This document shows, one piece after another, positions 33,371-42,532 of a DNA stretch of 64,000 bases. The notes under the pieces were generated by a model. The model had not been told where the DNA came from and did no database searches. It saw only the letters and a list, made by a program, of their open reading frames with translations. The position numbers were made by a program, and so were the translations under genes. Each line of letters starts with the position of its first letter. Positions within the stretch are counted from its first letter, which is position 1. This DNA comes from Streptomyces sp. CBMA152 (lineage in GTDB: Bacteria; Actinomycetota; Actinomycetes; Streptomycetales; Streptomycetaceae). Where the stretch lies: NCBI RefSeq assembly GCF_014596475.1, contig NZ_MECJ01000012.1, forward strand, positions 62,001 through 126,000, given 5' to 3'.

Positions 33371-35907
33371 GCCGGGGCTCCGGCCGTACTCGGGGTGGTG
33401 TGGATGACCTCCATGACCGCCGGGTCGAGCGGGATGAGCACCTTCATCAGGCCGATGCGGCCCAGCAGATCGCGGTAGAGGCACTCCCCCGCCCGGGCCA
33501 GCCGCTCCTCCTCGGGAAGGTCGAGGGGCGAGAGCCGGGTGACCGTGTCCAGCAGGTCGGCGTCCGTGGCGTCGACGCCGAGGAAGTCCAGCCCCCGGGC
33601 GGCCAGGGAGCGGCTCGTCTGGCGGAACAGCAGCCGGTGCGGGATCAGTCCACGGACGATGGCCCCCTTGTCGCTGTCGGCCGGCCCGATGTCATCCGGG
33701 TCGTGGGAGCCCACGTACGCGGCCGCGAGGTGCTTGCGGCCATCGCGGGTGAGTTCGAGGAGCAGCTCCAGGCCCTCCTCGCTGGAGGTGAGCCACCAGC
33801 ATTCGTCGAAGACCGCGACACCGAACTCCGACTTGCTCTTCATCACCGTCTCGCGCGCGACCGCCGCGATCAGGTACATCACCGCGCGGCCCAAAACCTT
33901 CTCGAACTCCAGGCGCTCGATGCGGTGTTCGCTGGCCAGCTCGGCCTTCTTGGGCAGGGCCAGGGAGCTGACCAGGAAGACCACGCTGTCGGCGCGGGCC
34001 GTGTCCACGATGGGCAGGGTGTCGTCGAACACCACGGCGGCGAGGTCCTTGCGGGCCACCGCCTTGAGCTTGCGGGCCAGGATGCGGGCGGCGGTGTCCT
34101 CCGCCCCACGGGCGGTGAGCTCCTCGACCAGGGCGCGCATGGACGGGGCCGGCCACTCCAGGACTGCCTGGACGGCCTCGGACAAGACCACACCCTCCAG
34201 ATCCATCGGCTTGACGCCGAGCAGCAGGGTCAAAAATGACTCACAGAAGCGGGCCGCCTTCTTCGGACTGTCCGTGACGTACAGGCGCAGCGGGTCCAGG
34301 GAGACCTCGGCGTTCTGGTCGATCCGGATGAGCTGGGTCGTGCCGGGGCACGCCATCGCGAAACGGGCCCACTCCTCTTCGCGGGTGCGGTCGACGATGA
34401 CCGCGCGGCCCCGCGAGCCGGCCCGGCCGCGCAGCCGGCCGCGGGCCAGGACGTTGTAGACGGCCGCCTTGAGGCCGACCGACTTGCCGGCCCCGAGCTC
34501 CCCGATGAACGCCATGGAGGCGCTGGAGTTTTCGCGCGGCCCGCGGGCCGGGTCGACCAGGACCGGACGGGCCCCGCCGGAGGCCAGCTGCAGGCCGTAC
34601 AAACCGCCGCGCTCATCGCCCAGCGCGCTGCCGCACCAGGGCATGGCCATCGCGAAGTCCTTGGCGAGCAGGTACTGGGCGTAGCCGGTCATCACCCGCG
34701 GCGTGCGGCAGCCGGGCAGCATCGCCTGCCACAGCTCACTCTGCTTGCCCACCGGGCGGGACAAGGTGTAGTCCGTGGCGCCGAAGTCGGCCGCAAGGGA
34801 GGCGGCCCGGTCCTGCGCGTCGTCGGGGCTCGCACCCCACACGGCGAGGGTGACCATGGCACGGATCTCGACCTCCCGCGCCGAAGCAGTGAGCCGGTCG
34901 CGGTATTCGTCGTTGTCCGCTTCGTGCTGGGCGACGGATGCGGGCGGGCCGGCCGGGTCGCCCGCATACTCGGCCGCCTGAGCCTTCAGGTGCCTCGCGC
35001 GCCGGCGGGTCTTGGCCTCGGCCCGGGCACCCGGAGTGATGACCAGGCGCGCCGTCCAGTCGACCGGGTAGGCCAGGTCGTCCAGTTGCTGCAGGTAGGC
35101 GGCCCCGGGCAGCGCGAACGCCTCCGGCATCTCCGCGAGGGCGAGCAGGGCCTGGTAGGAGTCGCCCCACTCACTGGAGACCTGCAGATAGCGCCGCTCG
35201 AAGGGGTTGCCCGGCACGGTGCGGCGCTCGTGGAAGTCGGCGCCGCCCTCGGCGAGCAGCACCTCCCCCAGCGCCGCGACCGTACGGCCGCGACCGCGCA
35301 CCGACGACTCGGTGCCATCGGGCAAGAAGGGTTCCGTCAGACCGCGGCGGGCGCTGTGTCCGTAGATCCACAGGATCTCGGCCTCAGTGGCGGGCCGCAT
35401 GGCAACTCCGGTGGGCCACTGCGCGTGCATCCGCGCCGCCTGCTCGGCCCGCCGCTCGACCTCCTCGACGGTGACCGGGGCGGGCATCAGGCCCAGCTGC
35501 AGCGCGACATGGGCACTCGCCGACCGCACCGCGGACAGCACGGCGTCCTGGTGCGAGAACGGCGGCAGCGGGATCGCGAGCCAGTCGGTCCGGCCCGTCA
35601 GCTCCATATCTTCGAGCTGGTCCAGGACGGCGTGGCCGAGCCGCTCGTAGCGCGGCGAGCGCGCCAGGTCGACGTCGGCGACCATGGCGCGCACGACGGC
35701 GATCGGGTCGACCTGCGGGCACAGCGACATCAACATCGGCTCGCCCGTAAGGGACTTGAACAGCGACTCAAGCGACTGAAGCCGCCGCTTCTTCGCAAGG
35801 GCCGGCGCGTGGCTGTAGTTGGCCGCCGCCACCCGCCACAGCGCCCAGGTGGTGCCGTGCGTGGTGAAGATCAGGTTGCGTTCGACGTGCCGGATCGGCA
35901 GCGACAT
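33367..35907 (-). CDS. VirB4-like conjugation ATPase
   Basis: 846 residues from the ATG at 35907, which overlaps the previous stop. The N-terminal ~400 residues match the CagE/TrbE-VirB4 type domain. Walker A FIGELGAGKS lies at about residues 468-477, and Walker B VAVFDECWWL about 230 residues later. EELTRDGRKHLAA...GSHDPDDIG and the HRLLFRQTS region follow as expected for VirB4/TraC motifs. It powers assembly of the transfer apparatus. Length is typical of the family (about 800 residues). It is the best evidence that this operon is a type IV secretion system rather than the single-protein TraB route used by many Streptomyces plasmids. Confidence 0.93.
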   Translation of the reverse strand: MSLPIRHVERNLIFTTHGTTWALWRVAAANYSHAPALAKKRRLQSLESLFKSLTGEPMLMSLCPQVDPIAVVRAMVADVDLARSPRYERLGHAVLDQLEDMELTGRTDWLAIPLPPFSHQDAVLSAVRSASAHVALQLGLMPAPVTVEEVERRAEQAARMHAQWPTGVAMRPATEAEILWIYGHSARRGLTEPFLPDGTESSVRGRGRTVAALGEVLLAEGGADFHERRTVPGNPFERRYLQVSSEWGDSYQALLALAEMPEAFALPGAAYLQQLDDLAYPVDWTARLVITPGARAEAKTRRRARHLKAQAAEYAGDPAGPPASVAQHEADNDEYRDRLTASAREVEIRAMVTLAVWGASPDDAQDRAASLAADFGATDYTLSRPVGKQSELWQAMLPGCRTPRVMTGYAQYLLAKDFAMAMPWCGSALGDERGGLYGLQLASGGARPVLVDPARGPRENSSASMAFIGELGAGKSVGLKAAVYNVLARGRLRGRAGSRGRAVIVDRTREEEWARFAMACPGTTQLIRIDQNAEVSLDPLRLYVTDSPKKAARFCESFLTLLLGVKPMDLEGVVLSEAVQAVLEWPAPSMRALVEELTARGAEDTAARILARKLKAVARKDLAAVVFDDTLPIVDTARADSVVFLVSSLALPKKAELASEHRIERLEFEKVLGRAVMYLIAAVARETVMKSKSEFGVAVFDECWWLTSSEEGLELLLELTRDGRKHLAAAYVGSHDPDDIGPADSDKGAIVRGLIPHRLLFRQTSRSLAARGLDFLGVDATDADLLDTVTRLSPLDLPEEERLARAGECLYRDLLGRIGLMKVLIPLDPAVMEVIHTTPSTAGAPA

Positions 35908-36530
35908 CAATCCTCCAGACCGGTTCGATGCGAGGCGGCACGGCGCGCCAGCAGGGCCTGCACGCCGGAAGCCACAGGCGTGGCCGCAGCGGGGACTAGC
36001 GCGGGAGCGGGCGTCGCCGGGGCAGTGGTGCGCGGTACCCGCCGGGACGCCGTGGGTTCGGGGCCGGGCACCGCAGCGGCGGGCACCTCGTCAGCGGCCG
36101 CCTCCTGGGTGCCGACGGTGATGCGACTGAGGCTCCGGGTAGGCGAGGCTGGGCGGAAGGGCCGGCCGTGCAGGCGGCCCCAGCGCGGGCCGGCCAGCAT
36201 CGCAACCACGCTGGCGGCGGCCGCGGCCGGATTACGGCCATCGATGTGCAGATGCCGCAGCAGGTAGGCCGCGCCGAACGGGCAGCCGAGCAGCACCCCG
36301 ACGTCGACGGGCCCGTGCCCGCCCCACACGGCCCGCGTCAGGATCAGGACGGTGAACGCAGCCACGATCGCGGCGAGCTGGGTGAGCGTGTACGGACCGC
36401 CCGGCAGCCGCAGACTGCGCCCACCGCCCCCCGGAACCGAGCCGACGACCAGCGGCGTACGGCGCGCCTTGGTGTAGCAACGCCCGATCAGCTCATCGGC
36501 ATCGGCCGCGTCGGCCAGGTGCGTGCTCAC
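35907..36530 (-). CDS. VirB3/PrgI-like membrane protein with disordered tail
   Basis: 207 residues. Two adjacent hydrophobic segments (LTQLAAIVAAFTVLILTRAV and VGVLLGCPFGAAYLLRHLHI) at about residues 48-95 form a hairpin, followed by a Pro/Ala/Thr-rich cytosolic tail. In Gram-positive T4SS operons a PrgI or VirB3-like hairpin protein precedes VirB4, as here. ATGA overlap with VirB4 and overlap with the upstream small gene support tight coupling. Assignment is by topology and position. Confidence 0.7.
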   Translation of the reverse strand: MSTHLADAADADELIGRCYTKARRTPLVVGSVPGGGGRSLRLPGGPYTLTQLAAIVAAFTVLILTRAVWGGHGPVDVGVLLGCPFGAAYLLRHLHIDGRNPAAAAASVVAMLAGPRWGRLHGRPFRPASPTRSLSRITVGTQEAAADEVPAAAVPGPEPTASRRVPRTTAPATPAPALVPAAATPVASGVQALLARRAASHRTGLED

Positions 36531-36805
36531 TGGTCGCCGCCGATGCGGGTGGTGCCGTCGTAGTGGGTGATGTCATCGGTCGTCTTGTTCTTGAGGGTGT
36601 CCATATTCGCGGAGCCGCCCCAGACGATCGCCGCGAAGATGACGGCCATGATCGTGGGACCGGGGGCCTTGGTCTTCCATCCGACGATCAGGACGAACGC
36701 CCCGCACATCACTGGAATCGCCACGGTGAAGATCAGGGTTTTGAGGTCGTTGCCCATACCAGTTCCGGTCTGGATCCATCCAACGGCGAGCGGGATGTCG
36801 TTCAT
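36527..36805 (-). CDS. VirB2/TrbC pilin-like small membrane protein
   Basis: 92 residues with two hydrophobic helices (TLIFTVAIPVMCGAFVLIVG and PTIMAVIFAAIVWGGSANM) separated by a short basic loop (WKTKAPG). This matches the size and hairpin topology of VirB2/TrbC-like pilin or small channel proteins. A GGAG-type site (AAGGAGATTC on the minus strand) precedes the ATG. It lies between the TcpC-like and PrgI-like genes. A TrbC-type maturation site is not visible. Confidence 0.65.
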   Translation of the reverse strand: MNDIPLAVGWIQTGTGMGNDLKTLIFTVAIPVMCGAFVLIVGWKTKAPGPTIMAVIFAAIVWGGSANMDTLKNKTTDDITHYDGTTRIGGDQ

Positions 36806-36819
36806 TGGGAATCTCCTTG

Positions 36820-37935
36820 TCAGGGCGTGGGAGCGGTGGTCGGCGCGGTGGTGCCAACGGGCGTGGTGGGGGCGGCAGCTGGCGCTCCGTCGAGGGAGGC
36901 GATCTCCCAGCGGCCGGCACGGGCTTTGAGGGTGAGGGCGTAGGTGAGCGGCATACGGATGCCGTCGGGGCCGGTGGCGCGCAGCGCGACCAGCAGCCGC
37001 AGCCGGGTGCCGTCGTCAGGCACCGGCGTGACCGCTTCGGCGCCCCTCTCCCCCTCGATGGCCAGGGAGTCGACGGCGATCTGCGTGTACGGGGCGGGGG
37101 TGATGGCGGCGAGGTGGGTGCCGGGGGCCAGGTAGCGATCCAACTCCCCGCCGCGGGTGAGGTAGGCGGTCAGGAACTCGGTGACGGCCTGGGTCCGCGG
37201 ATCGGTGGGAAGGGCGGGCCGCAGCGGGCCATAGACCAGCTCCGGCGCCTGAATCCGCTCGGGGGCGGCGACTTCGGCCGGCATGGCCAGGGCGGTGTAG
37301 CCACTGGCGCCGCTGGCGGTGCGGGCGGTGGCGACGGGGACCTGGAAGTACCGCACCGTCTGCGCTGCCGAGGCGGGGGCGCTGGCGGCCGGGGCCGGTG
37401 AGCGGGTCTCGCCGGTGGGGGCGGTCGGGGCGGGAGTGATGCGGGCGGCCACCGTCACCGACCAGACGTCGCGGTCGCTCTGGCGCAGCCGGACGACGGT
37501 GAGTTGCTCGCCGCGGCGCCGGTTGGAGGCTCCCTCCAGGCGCAGGCTGGTGGCGGGCGGATAGTAGGCGACGAGCTTGTCCTGGTCTCCCTCCCCCGCT
37601 GCCAGGTAGGCGGCGACGAACAGCTGGGCGAAGCCGGCCGCGCCCTGGGCACCAGGGGCCGCCGCTGCCGTGGGCGCTGCCGTCGCCCTGGCCGGTCCGG
37701 CCGGGGAGGGCGACAACCACAGAGCGGCCGCCCCGAGCAGCGGCCCCAGGACCAGCAGCCCCCAGGCCACCCAGCGCACCAGCGCCGAGGTGTTGGCGCG
37801 GGCACCGGTCGACCAGCCGCCGACGTACGCCAGCTCGTCGTCTTCCTCCCCCACGTCGCCGCCCTGCGGCTCGACGTCATCCCCCGGTGCGGCAGCGGCC
37901 TTCGGGGGGCGGCGGGTCCATGCACCGGTCTTCAT
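36820..37935 (-). CDS. TcpC/VirB8-like conjugation scaffold protein
   Basis: 371 residues. A cytosolic N-terminus of about 50 residues is followed by one transmembrane helix (WVAWGLLVLGPLLGAAALWL). The extracytoplasmic part has two related alpha/beta segments: FAQLFVAAYLAAGEGDQDKL...YYPPATSL, and later AVTEFLTAYLTRGGELDRYL APGTHL. The F-x-x-x-Y-L-x-x-G-E-x-x-x-L-x-x-Y repeat is the hallmark of TcpC-like NTF2-fold pairs, the Gram-positive VirB8 counterparts. It anchors the channel. The start overlaps the stop of the small gene upstream (ATGA). Confidence 0.85.
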   Translation of the reverse strand: MKTGAWTRRPPKAAAAPGDDVEPQGGDVGEEDDELAYVGGWSTGARANTSALVRWVAWGLLVLGPLLGAAALWLSPSPAGPARATAAPTAAAAPGAQGAAGFAQLFVAAYLAAGEGDQDKLVAYYPPATSLRLEGASNRRRGEQLTVVRLRQSDRDVWSVTVAARITPAPTAPTGETRSPAPAASAPASAAQTVRYFQVPVATARTASGASGYTALAMPAEVAAPERIQAPELVYGPLRPALPTDPRTQAVTEFLTAYLTRGGELDRYLAPGTHLAAITPAPYTQIAVDSLAIEGERGAEAVTPVPDDGTRLRLLVALRATGPDGIRMPLTYALTLKARAGRWEIASLDGAPAAAPTTPVGTTAPTTAPTP

Positions 37936-38198
37936 GCCGTGCCTCCGGTGGACAGCAGGTGGTGGCCGGCCAGCTCGGCGACGCGGCGGCGCAGTTCGAC
38001 CTCGGGGCGCTGCCGCAACACCTCAAGGGAGGCCAGGACGTCATGGGCGTCCTCGGCGAGGAAGGCCCGAAGCTGGTCGTGGGTGCGGGTATCGAAGGGC
38101 TGGCAGACCAGGGCGGCGCCCAGCTGGATGAGCAGACGCTGAGCGCGGGTGACGCGCTCCTCGTCGGCATCCAGCGGCGCCTTGGTGGTCTGGGGCAT
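37932..38198 (-). CDS. Small hypothetical protein at the head of the T4SS operon
   Basis: 88 residues from the ATG at 38198, preceded by AGGAGAT. Helical and charged (ERVTRAQRLLIQLGAALVCQ then DAHDVLASLEVLRQRPEVEL, RRRVAELAGHHLL). It is coupled to the TcpC-like gene by ATGA overlap and follows the sigma-like gene by 53 bases. No family recognised. Confidence 0.65.
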   Translation of the reverse strand: MPQTTKAPLDADEERVTRAQRLLIQLGAALVCQPFDTRTHDQLRAFLAEDAHDVLASLEVLRQRPEVELRRRVAELAGHHLLSTGGTA

Positions 38199-38251
38199 AC
38201 GGATCTCCTGTCGTAACAGCGAGCGGACGATGGCCGAAGCGGTAGTCGGGG

Positions 38252-39160
38252 TCATGCCGCGCACCGCGGCTGGAGCACGGCCGTCAGGCGGGCAACGGCA
38301 CGCGAGCGCCGGCGCTGCCAGGCGCCCGGGGTCGTGCCGGTGCGGGCGGCGGCCTCGGCGTCCGAGACGGCGGCGGTGTAGTGCCAGGCAATGGCGCGGC
38401 CGTCCTCGGGCGTCAGGGCACCGACGTCCATCGCCTCCAGGACCAGCTCCAGCAGCTCCAGGCGGGCGCTCATTACCTCGGCCTCACCGGCCCGATCGGC
38501 GGGAATCAGACCGGCGGTCGCGGCGGCGGTGCGGACCTGCGCTGCCTCGGCCATCCGGGCCGGGCCGGGGACGTGATCGGGCAGGTCCTCGGCGGCGGCC
38601 AGGGCCTCACCGTGCGCTTCGCGGTCGGCGGCGAGCTCGGCGCAGAGGTAACGCAGTGTGTCCAGTTGGAGGTTGGCGGCGGGCCGCCCGGGCCGGGTGT
38701 GGATCCGGCCGGAGCGTGCCACTTCGAAGAGGACGGCGACGGTCATGTGGCCGATGTCGTCGAAGGACCGGCCGCCGAAAGGACGGACCTGGCTGCGGGT
38801 CATCCGGACGGCGGCCGGGATCATCGCCTGGACGACGATGCGGGCGGCGAGGATGGCCGATCGGTCATGGCCGGCCGCCCGGTGCAACAAAGCGCGCAGC
38901 ACGGCATCGGTCAGCTCGTCGGTCAGGCGACCGTCGACGGGACGAAGTGCGGCGAGGAGCTGGGCCGGGCCGAGGGTGCGCACCCACGCATCGGCCACGC
39001 CACCGGTCATGGCGGCGACGTCGTCGGCCAGCCGATCGGCCACCAGCCAGTCGGCCACGGCGGCTTGGACGGTGGCGTCGGCGCACAGCGCCGCCCACTC
39101 CGCATCCAGGCGGTGAAAGATCCCGCCAGCGGGGCGGGTGGGGTGTCGCACGTCGAGCAC
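38252..39160 (-). CDS. Sigma-like / HTH hypothetical protein, first gene of the T4SS operon
   Basis: 302 residues. The C-terminal ~60 residues (LTPEDGRAIAWHYTAAVSDA then EAAARTGTTPGAWQRRRSRA, VARL) look like a sigma-70 region 4 HTH. The N-terminal part is helical, with TLRYLCAELAADREAHGEAL. I recall similar proteins heading actinomycete conjugation operons. It lies directly downstream of the iteron array at 39206-39373, so it may be a regulator acting on its own promoter or on the repeats. Regulatory role is inference. Confidence 0.6.
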   Translation of the reverse strand: MLDVRHPTRPAGGIFHRLDAEWAALCADATVQAAVADWLVADRLADDVAAMTGGVADAWVRTLGPAQLLAALRPVDGRLTDELTDAVLRALLHRAAGHDRSAILAARIVVQAMIPAAVRMTRSQVRPFGGRSFDDIGHMTVAVLFEVARSGRIHTRPGRPAANLQLDTLRYLCAELAADREAHGEALAAAEDLPDHVPGPARMAEAAQVRTAAATAGLIPADRAGEAEVMSARLELLELVLEAMDVGALTPEDGRAIAWHYTAAVSDAEAAARTGTTPGAWQRRRSRAVARLTAVLQPRCAA

Positions 39161-39205
39161 GGCACGTCTCCTTTCGGATCTCGTGCCGTGAACTCTTCTC
39201 AGCGC

Positions 39206-39373
39206 GGCTTGCCCAAAGGCTTGCCCACGTCACCAAAAGAGCAGGTGACAGGCTTGCCCATGTGCCGGGCAAGCCTGCGATGGCCGATTGGGCAAGCCCT
39301 TCAGGAGGTTGGGCAAGCCTCGGTGACCGGTCGATGCAACTTTGGGCAAGCCCCTCCCAGGGGTGGGCAAGCC
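39206..39373. repeat. Array of eight 9-bp iterons (GGCTTGCCC / GGGCAAGCC)
   Basis: Exact copies of GGCTTGCCC start at 39206, 39218 and 39251 (plus orientation). Exact copies of its complement GGGCAAGCC start at 39267, 39290, 39311, 39344 and 39365. The array lies 45-215 bases upstream of the start of the T4SS operon. Two further exact copies occur at 42002-42010 and 42158-42166 upstream of the DUF6192 gene. Likely binding sites of an element-encoded DNA-binding protein. Confidence 0.85.
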
Positions 39374-39409
39374 CGGTACCCACAGCAGCGGATGAGGGCG
39401 GCGGGAGGG

Positions 39410-39630
39410 AGCTGATCGGTCACGGCACGGCGTGGCCGACCGGAGGCGGATCGGCCATGACCGATGGCCGACGAGCGCGTGACCGGTCATCGGCCACCGG
39501 CCAGCCAGATCGGCCACGCATTGCCATCAGCCATCGGTCACAGCCACTGGCCCCCCACTGACCGGTCATGGCCGCCGCGCTCCGGACATGACGGCGGCCA
39601 ATGGCCTGGCTCGGTCACCGGCCACTGAAG
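39410..39630. repeat. Second repeat family (TGACCGGTCA / TCGGCCA)
   Basis: Perfect palindrome TGACCGGTCA occurs at 39480-39489 and 39559-39568, with a 9/10 copy at 39324-39333. Between and around them are many TCGGCCA/TGGCCGA and CGGTCA words. The array fills the space between the iterons and the end of the DUF2637 gene, with no coding potential I can support. It may be an origin, transfer site or operator region. Confidence 0.6.
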
Positions 39631-39641
39631 GAAGGAGGCGG

Positions 39642-41165
39642 TCAGCTCCGGACGGACCGCAGGTGTGCGCGGCCCTGCTGCCGGCGCTGCTCGGCCAGAT
39701 ACTCCGCGGCCTTGTCCAAGCGACGCTGACCGGTCCGCGGGGACAGGCCCAGGCGCCGGGCGACTTCGGCGCCTGAGAGCTTCTCCTGGGCTTCCTCCGC
39801 CGCAATGATCCAATCGGCGACGGTCACAATCTGTTGCTGGACGGGATCCAGTTCCGGCTCGTCGGCCTGCTGCTCGGGCAGCCGCGCCGTCGCCGCGCTC
39901 GTGTCGGCGACGGTGGATTCCCAGACCCCCGCCTCACCGGAAGCAGGCTCCGCCGACCGCGCAGCAGGAAGATCCAGGGACGTCTGCTCCGGCACTCCCC
40001 CACCGAGCCGATGCTCGTCGGCCACCGCGGCGGTCGACGCCGCCACCGGCTCACGAACGTAAGGCTCCTCGACCACCGGGGCCGCCGGTGCGGTGAAGGG
40101 GTGCGGCGCGTGCGGCTCGAAGAACGGGTGCGGCTCGGCGACGGCCTGGCGCTCGGTCAACTCGCCCGGGCCGGGACGGACGTCGGCATCGTCGGCCACG
40201 GCCAGCTGGCCATCGGTCAGGTCCGCTGCGGCCGCCCGGCGATCGGTCACCGGCTCCGCCGGCTGGCCGGCCTCCACGATGTCCTGCGGAATGGCCGTCG
40301 CCTCGACCTCCATCGGTTGCTTCTCGACCTTGTGTCTGACGGCTTCTCCCTCGCCGGCGTCCAGCGCCCGCTGGTGCTCGCTGACCACATACTCGGCCGC
40401 AGCGTGCTCCACCGTCACTGTGCTCAGGGAACCGGCCTGTCCCAGAAGCTGTGGGGCCGTGGGCAGCAGGGTGGGCTCGATCCCGGCGGCGGCGAGGCCC
40501 GCCGGGCCGGTCTCGGACAGCGGGACACCGAACCGCGCCAGCCGCAGCGGCATCAGCGACTCGACCGGCGCCTTGCGCCGCCACGCGCGCCCGTAACGGG
40601 CCTGGAGGCGGGCGCGGTAGACGAGGCGGTCCTGTTCGAGCTTGATGACCTGCTCGTACGAGCGCAGCTCCCACAGCTTCATCCGGCGCCAGAGGCGGAA
40701 GGTCGGCACGGGGGAGAGCAGCCAGCGGGTGAGCCGGACGCCTTCCATGTGCTTGTCGGCGGTGATGTCCGCGATCCGCCCCACCGCGTGGCGCGCGGCT
40801 TCGACGGCGACGACGAACAGGACGGGGATCACCGCGTGCATGCCGACGCCGAGCGGGTCGGGCCAGGCCGCGGCACCGTTGAAGGCGATGGTGGCGGCCG
40901 TCAGCAGCCAGGCCGTCTGGCGGAGCAGCGGGAACGGGATACGGATCCAGGTCAGCAGCAGGTCGAGCGCGAGGAGCACACAGATGCCCGCGTCGATGCC
41001 TATCGGGAAGACGAGGGAGAAGTTCCCGAAACCTTTCTTCTCGGCGAGCGCCCGCACCGCCGCGTAAGAACCGGCGAACCCGATCCCGGCAATGACCACC
41101 GCACCCGCGACCACCACCCCGATGAGTATGCGATGCGTGCGCGTCAGCTGTGGCCGACTCACCAT
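39642..41165 (-). CDS. DUF2637 (Spd-like) membrane protein with C-terminal HTH
   Basis: 507 residues. Four hydrophobic helices in the first ~130 residues (ILIGVVVAGAVVIAGIGFAG, FPIGIDAGICVLLALDLLLT, and two more) match DUF2637 proteins found on Streptomyces conjugative plasmids, which are linked to plasmid spreading and maintenance. A long Ala/Pro/Glu-rich linker follows, and the end (LSGAEVARRLGLSPRTGQRR then LDKAAEYLAEQ) is a helix-turn-helix. A membrane-tethered DNA-binding protein is therefore likely. Its 3' end abuts the repeat arrays, which it might bind. Confidence 0.85.
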   Translation of the reverse strand: MVSRPQLTRTHRILIGVVVAGAVVIAGIGFAGSYAAVRALAEKKGFGNFSLVFPIGIDAGICVLLALDLLLTWIRIPFPLLRQTAWLLTAATIAFNGAAAWPDPLGVGMHAVIPVLFVVAVEAARHAVGRIADITADKHMEGVRLTRWLLSPVPTFRLWRRMKLWELRSYEQVIKLEQDRLVYRARLQARYGRAWRRKAPVESLMPLRLARFGVPLSETGPAGLAAAGIEPTLLPTAPQLLGQAGSLSTVTVEHAAAEYVVSEHQRALDAGEGEAVRHKVEKQPMEVEATAIPQDIVEAGQPAEPVTDRRAAAADLTDGQLAVADDADVRPGPGELTERQAVAEPHPFFEPHAPHPFTAPAAPVVEEPYVREPVAASTAAVADEHRLGGGVPEQTSLDLPAARSAEPASGEAGVWESTVADTSAATARLPEQQADEPELDPVQQQIVTVADWIIAAEEAQEKLSGAEVARRLGLSPRTGQRRLDKAAEYLAEQRRQQGRAHLRSVRS

Positions 41166-42433
41166 CCAGTCCCTCCGGGATCGCTATTACCGCCTGCGCC
41201 TCCTATGAAGATCCGTCCAACCCTGTCACAGGAGAGTCCCCTGTTCGCAGGATTCTTACCAAGAGCAGCACCACTCACGACGTCCATGCTGCCGTCAGGA
41301 GTTGTCGGGCTCGGCGAAGAGTGCCGCAGCCTGGTCCGAGGCGATGTCCCGAATGCCAGGACCACCCCGCTCGGTGAGGTTGTCAGGGACGTCGAGCCGA
41401 CGTTACTGGCCGACGAATCCGGCCTGAGCTCCGCGTAGGCGGGCAAGCTTGTGCTCAGGCTGGGCTCAAGACGGTGAAGCGGGCAGGAACAACCGCCGGC
41501 CCTCCAGTCCTGCCAGGCATCGGCCTCTCCAGGGTCAGCGCTCCGGGGCATACCGGAGGCGAGAAGCTGCAGCCGAGGGCGGCAACTGTGCGGGATAGGC
41601 GTGCGTTTTCGGTTGACCGACGCCCTCGCCGCCCGCCTCGGCGGACTCGGAGTGCCAACCGCTTCCACCCCGGTGCCGCGTCAAACGATGGGGCAAGAGG
41701 TAGCCCCCGCCGACGGGGGAACGGCGGGGGCTGGCTTCAGTGTCCATGGGCAGCGGCACCGAAGCACGTTGATCCGCCGCTCTTGGCCGAGAACACCTGC
41801 GCGCCCGCCCGCCTGTCGGCGCCGACCGCAGACCCCACGGCGAGCACCGTCGAGCGGCGCGCCGCAGACCCAAGCGCCAAACGAATCCGGAAGAAAGACC
41901 GGAAGGAAGAAAGGGCAGCTGGGCGAGACAAGCCGCCGGACCGTCCGCTCGTTCCTCTTACTCCGGCTATCGCAGAGAAAGAGGTGTCGGCGTAGGACGT
42001 AGGCTTGCCCACGGGGGCTGACCAGGGGAAACGCAAAAGATCGCGAAAGTGGGGTGCATACCTCCGGCCGTACCTCCGGAGCATCCTTGGATGCACCTGT
42101 TCAGACACCCGTGCAGACACCTGTGGGTACAACCCCCTGCCGGATCCGCCGCCGAATGGCTTGCCCACGCCTCCCGGGGCCGGTCGGTCCTTCCCCGCAG
42201 ACGCGCCGATGAGGCGACCCCGGCGGTGTGGACACTCTGACAATGGAGCAGGGCGATCCGTACCCCCGCAGTGACCTGCCCGAGCCCGGCCGGTCATCCG
42301 CCGTCCCAGCCCCGGCACAGCCCGCAGCGATCACCGGTGCGAGCTCTCGCCCCGTTCCCCTGTCACTCTGTGTGATCTAGGGAGGAAGCGGGACTCGACC
42401 CCCGGCCTCCCCAGCCAGATTCCCCACTCCATC
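41166..42433. other. Long non-coding divergent spacer with iterons and short direct repeats
   Basis: About 1.27 kb between divergent genes. It contains a strong hairpin (41702-41732), two GGCTTGCCC iterons (42002-42010, 42158-42166), and a 12-base tandem repeat CAGACACCCGTG/CAGACACCTGTG (42102-42125). I see no gene with credible composition. The mixture of iterons, tandem repeats and a nearby A/T-rich stretch is what a plasmid origin or a complex control region can look like. Confidence 0.5.
41702..41732. terminator. Perfect 11-bp GC stem-loop
   Basis: AGCCCCCGCCG (41702-41712), nine-base loop, exact complement CGGCGGGGGCT (41722-41732). No T-tract. No supported gene ends immediately before it on either strand, so its transcript is unknown. 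Confidence 0.6.
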
Positions 42434-42475
42434 GAAAGTAATATTTCGTTATAAAATACCTATAGAGGGCAAACC
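42434..42475 (+). promoter_or_regulatory. A/T-rich promoter with small palindrome
   Basis: CGAAA-GTAATA-TTTCG (42434-42449) is immediately followed by TATAAAATAC (42451-42460), a good -10-like box. This is one of the most A/T-rich patches in the window. It lies about 75-100 bases before the ATG of the DUF6192 gene. The palindrome overlapping the promoter is a probable operator. Confidence 0.6.
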
Positions 42476-42532
42476 GTGGCGTACATCCTGGCGAATGGAA
42501 ATCGGGCCAGGCCGATACTCCGTGGAGGCGTC

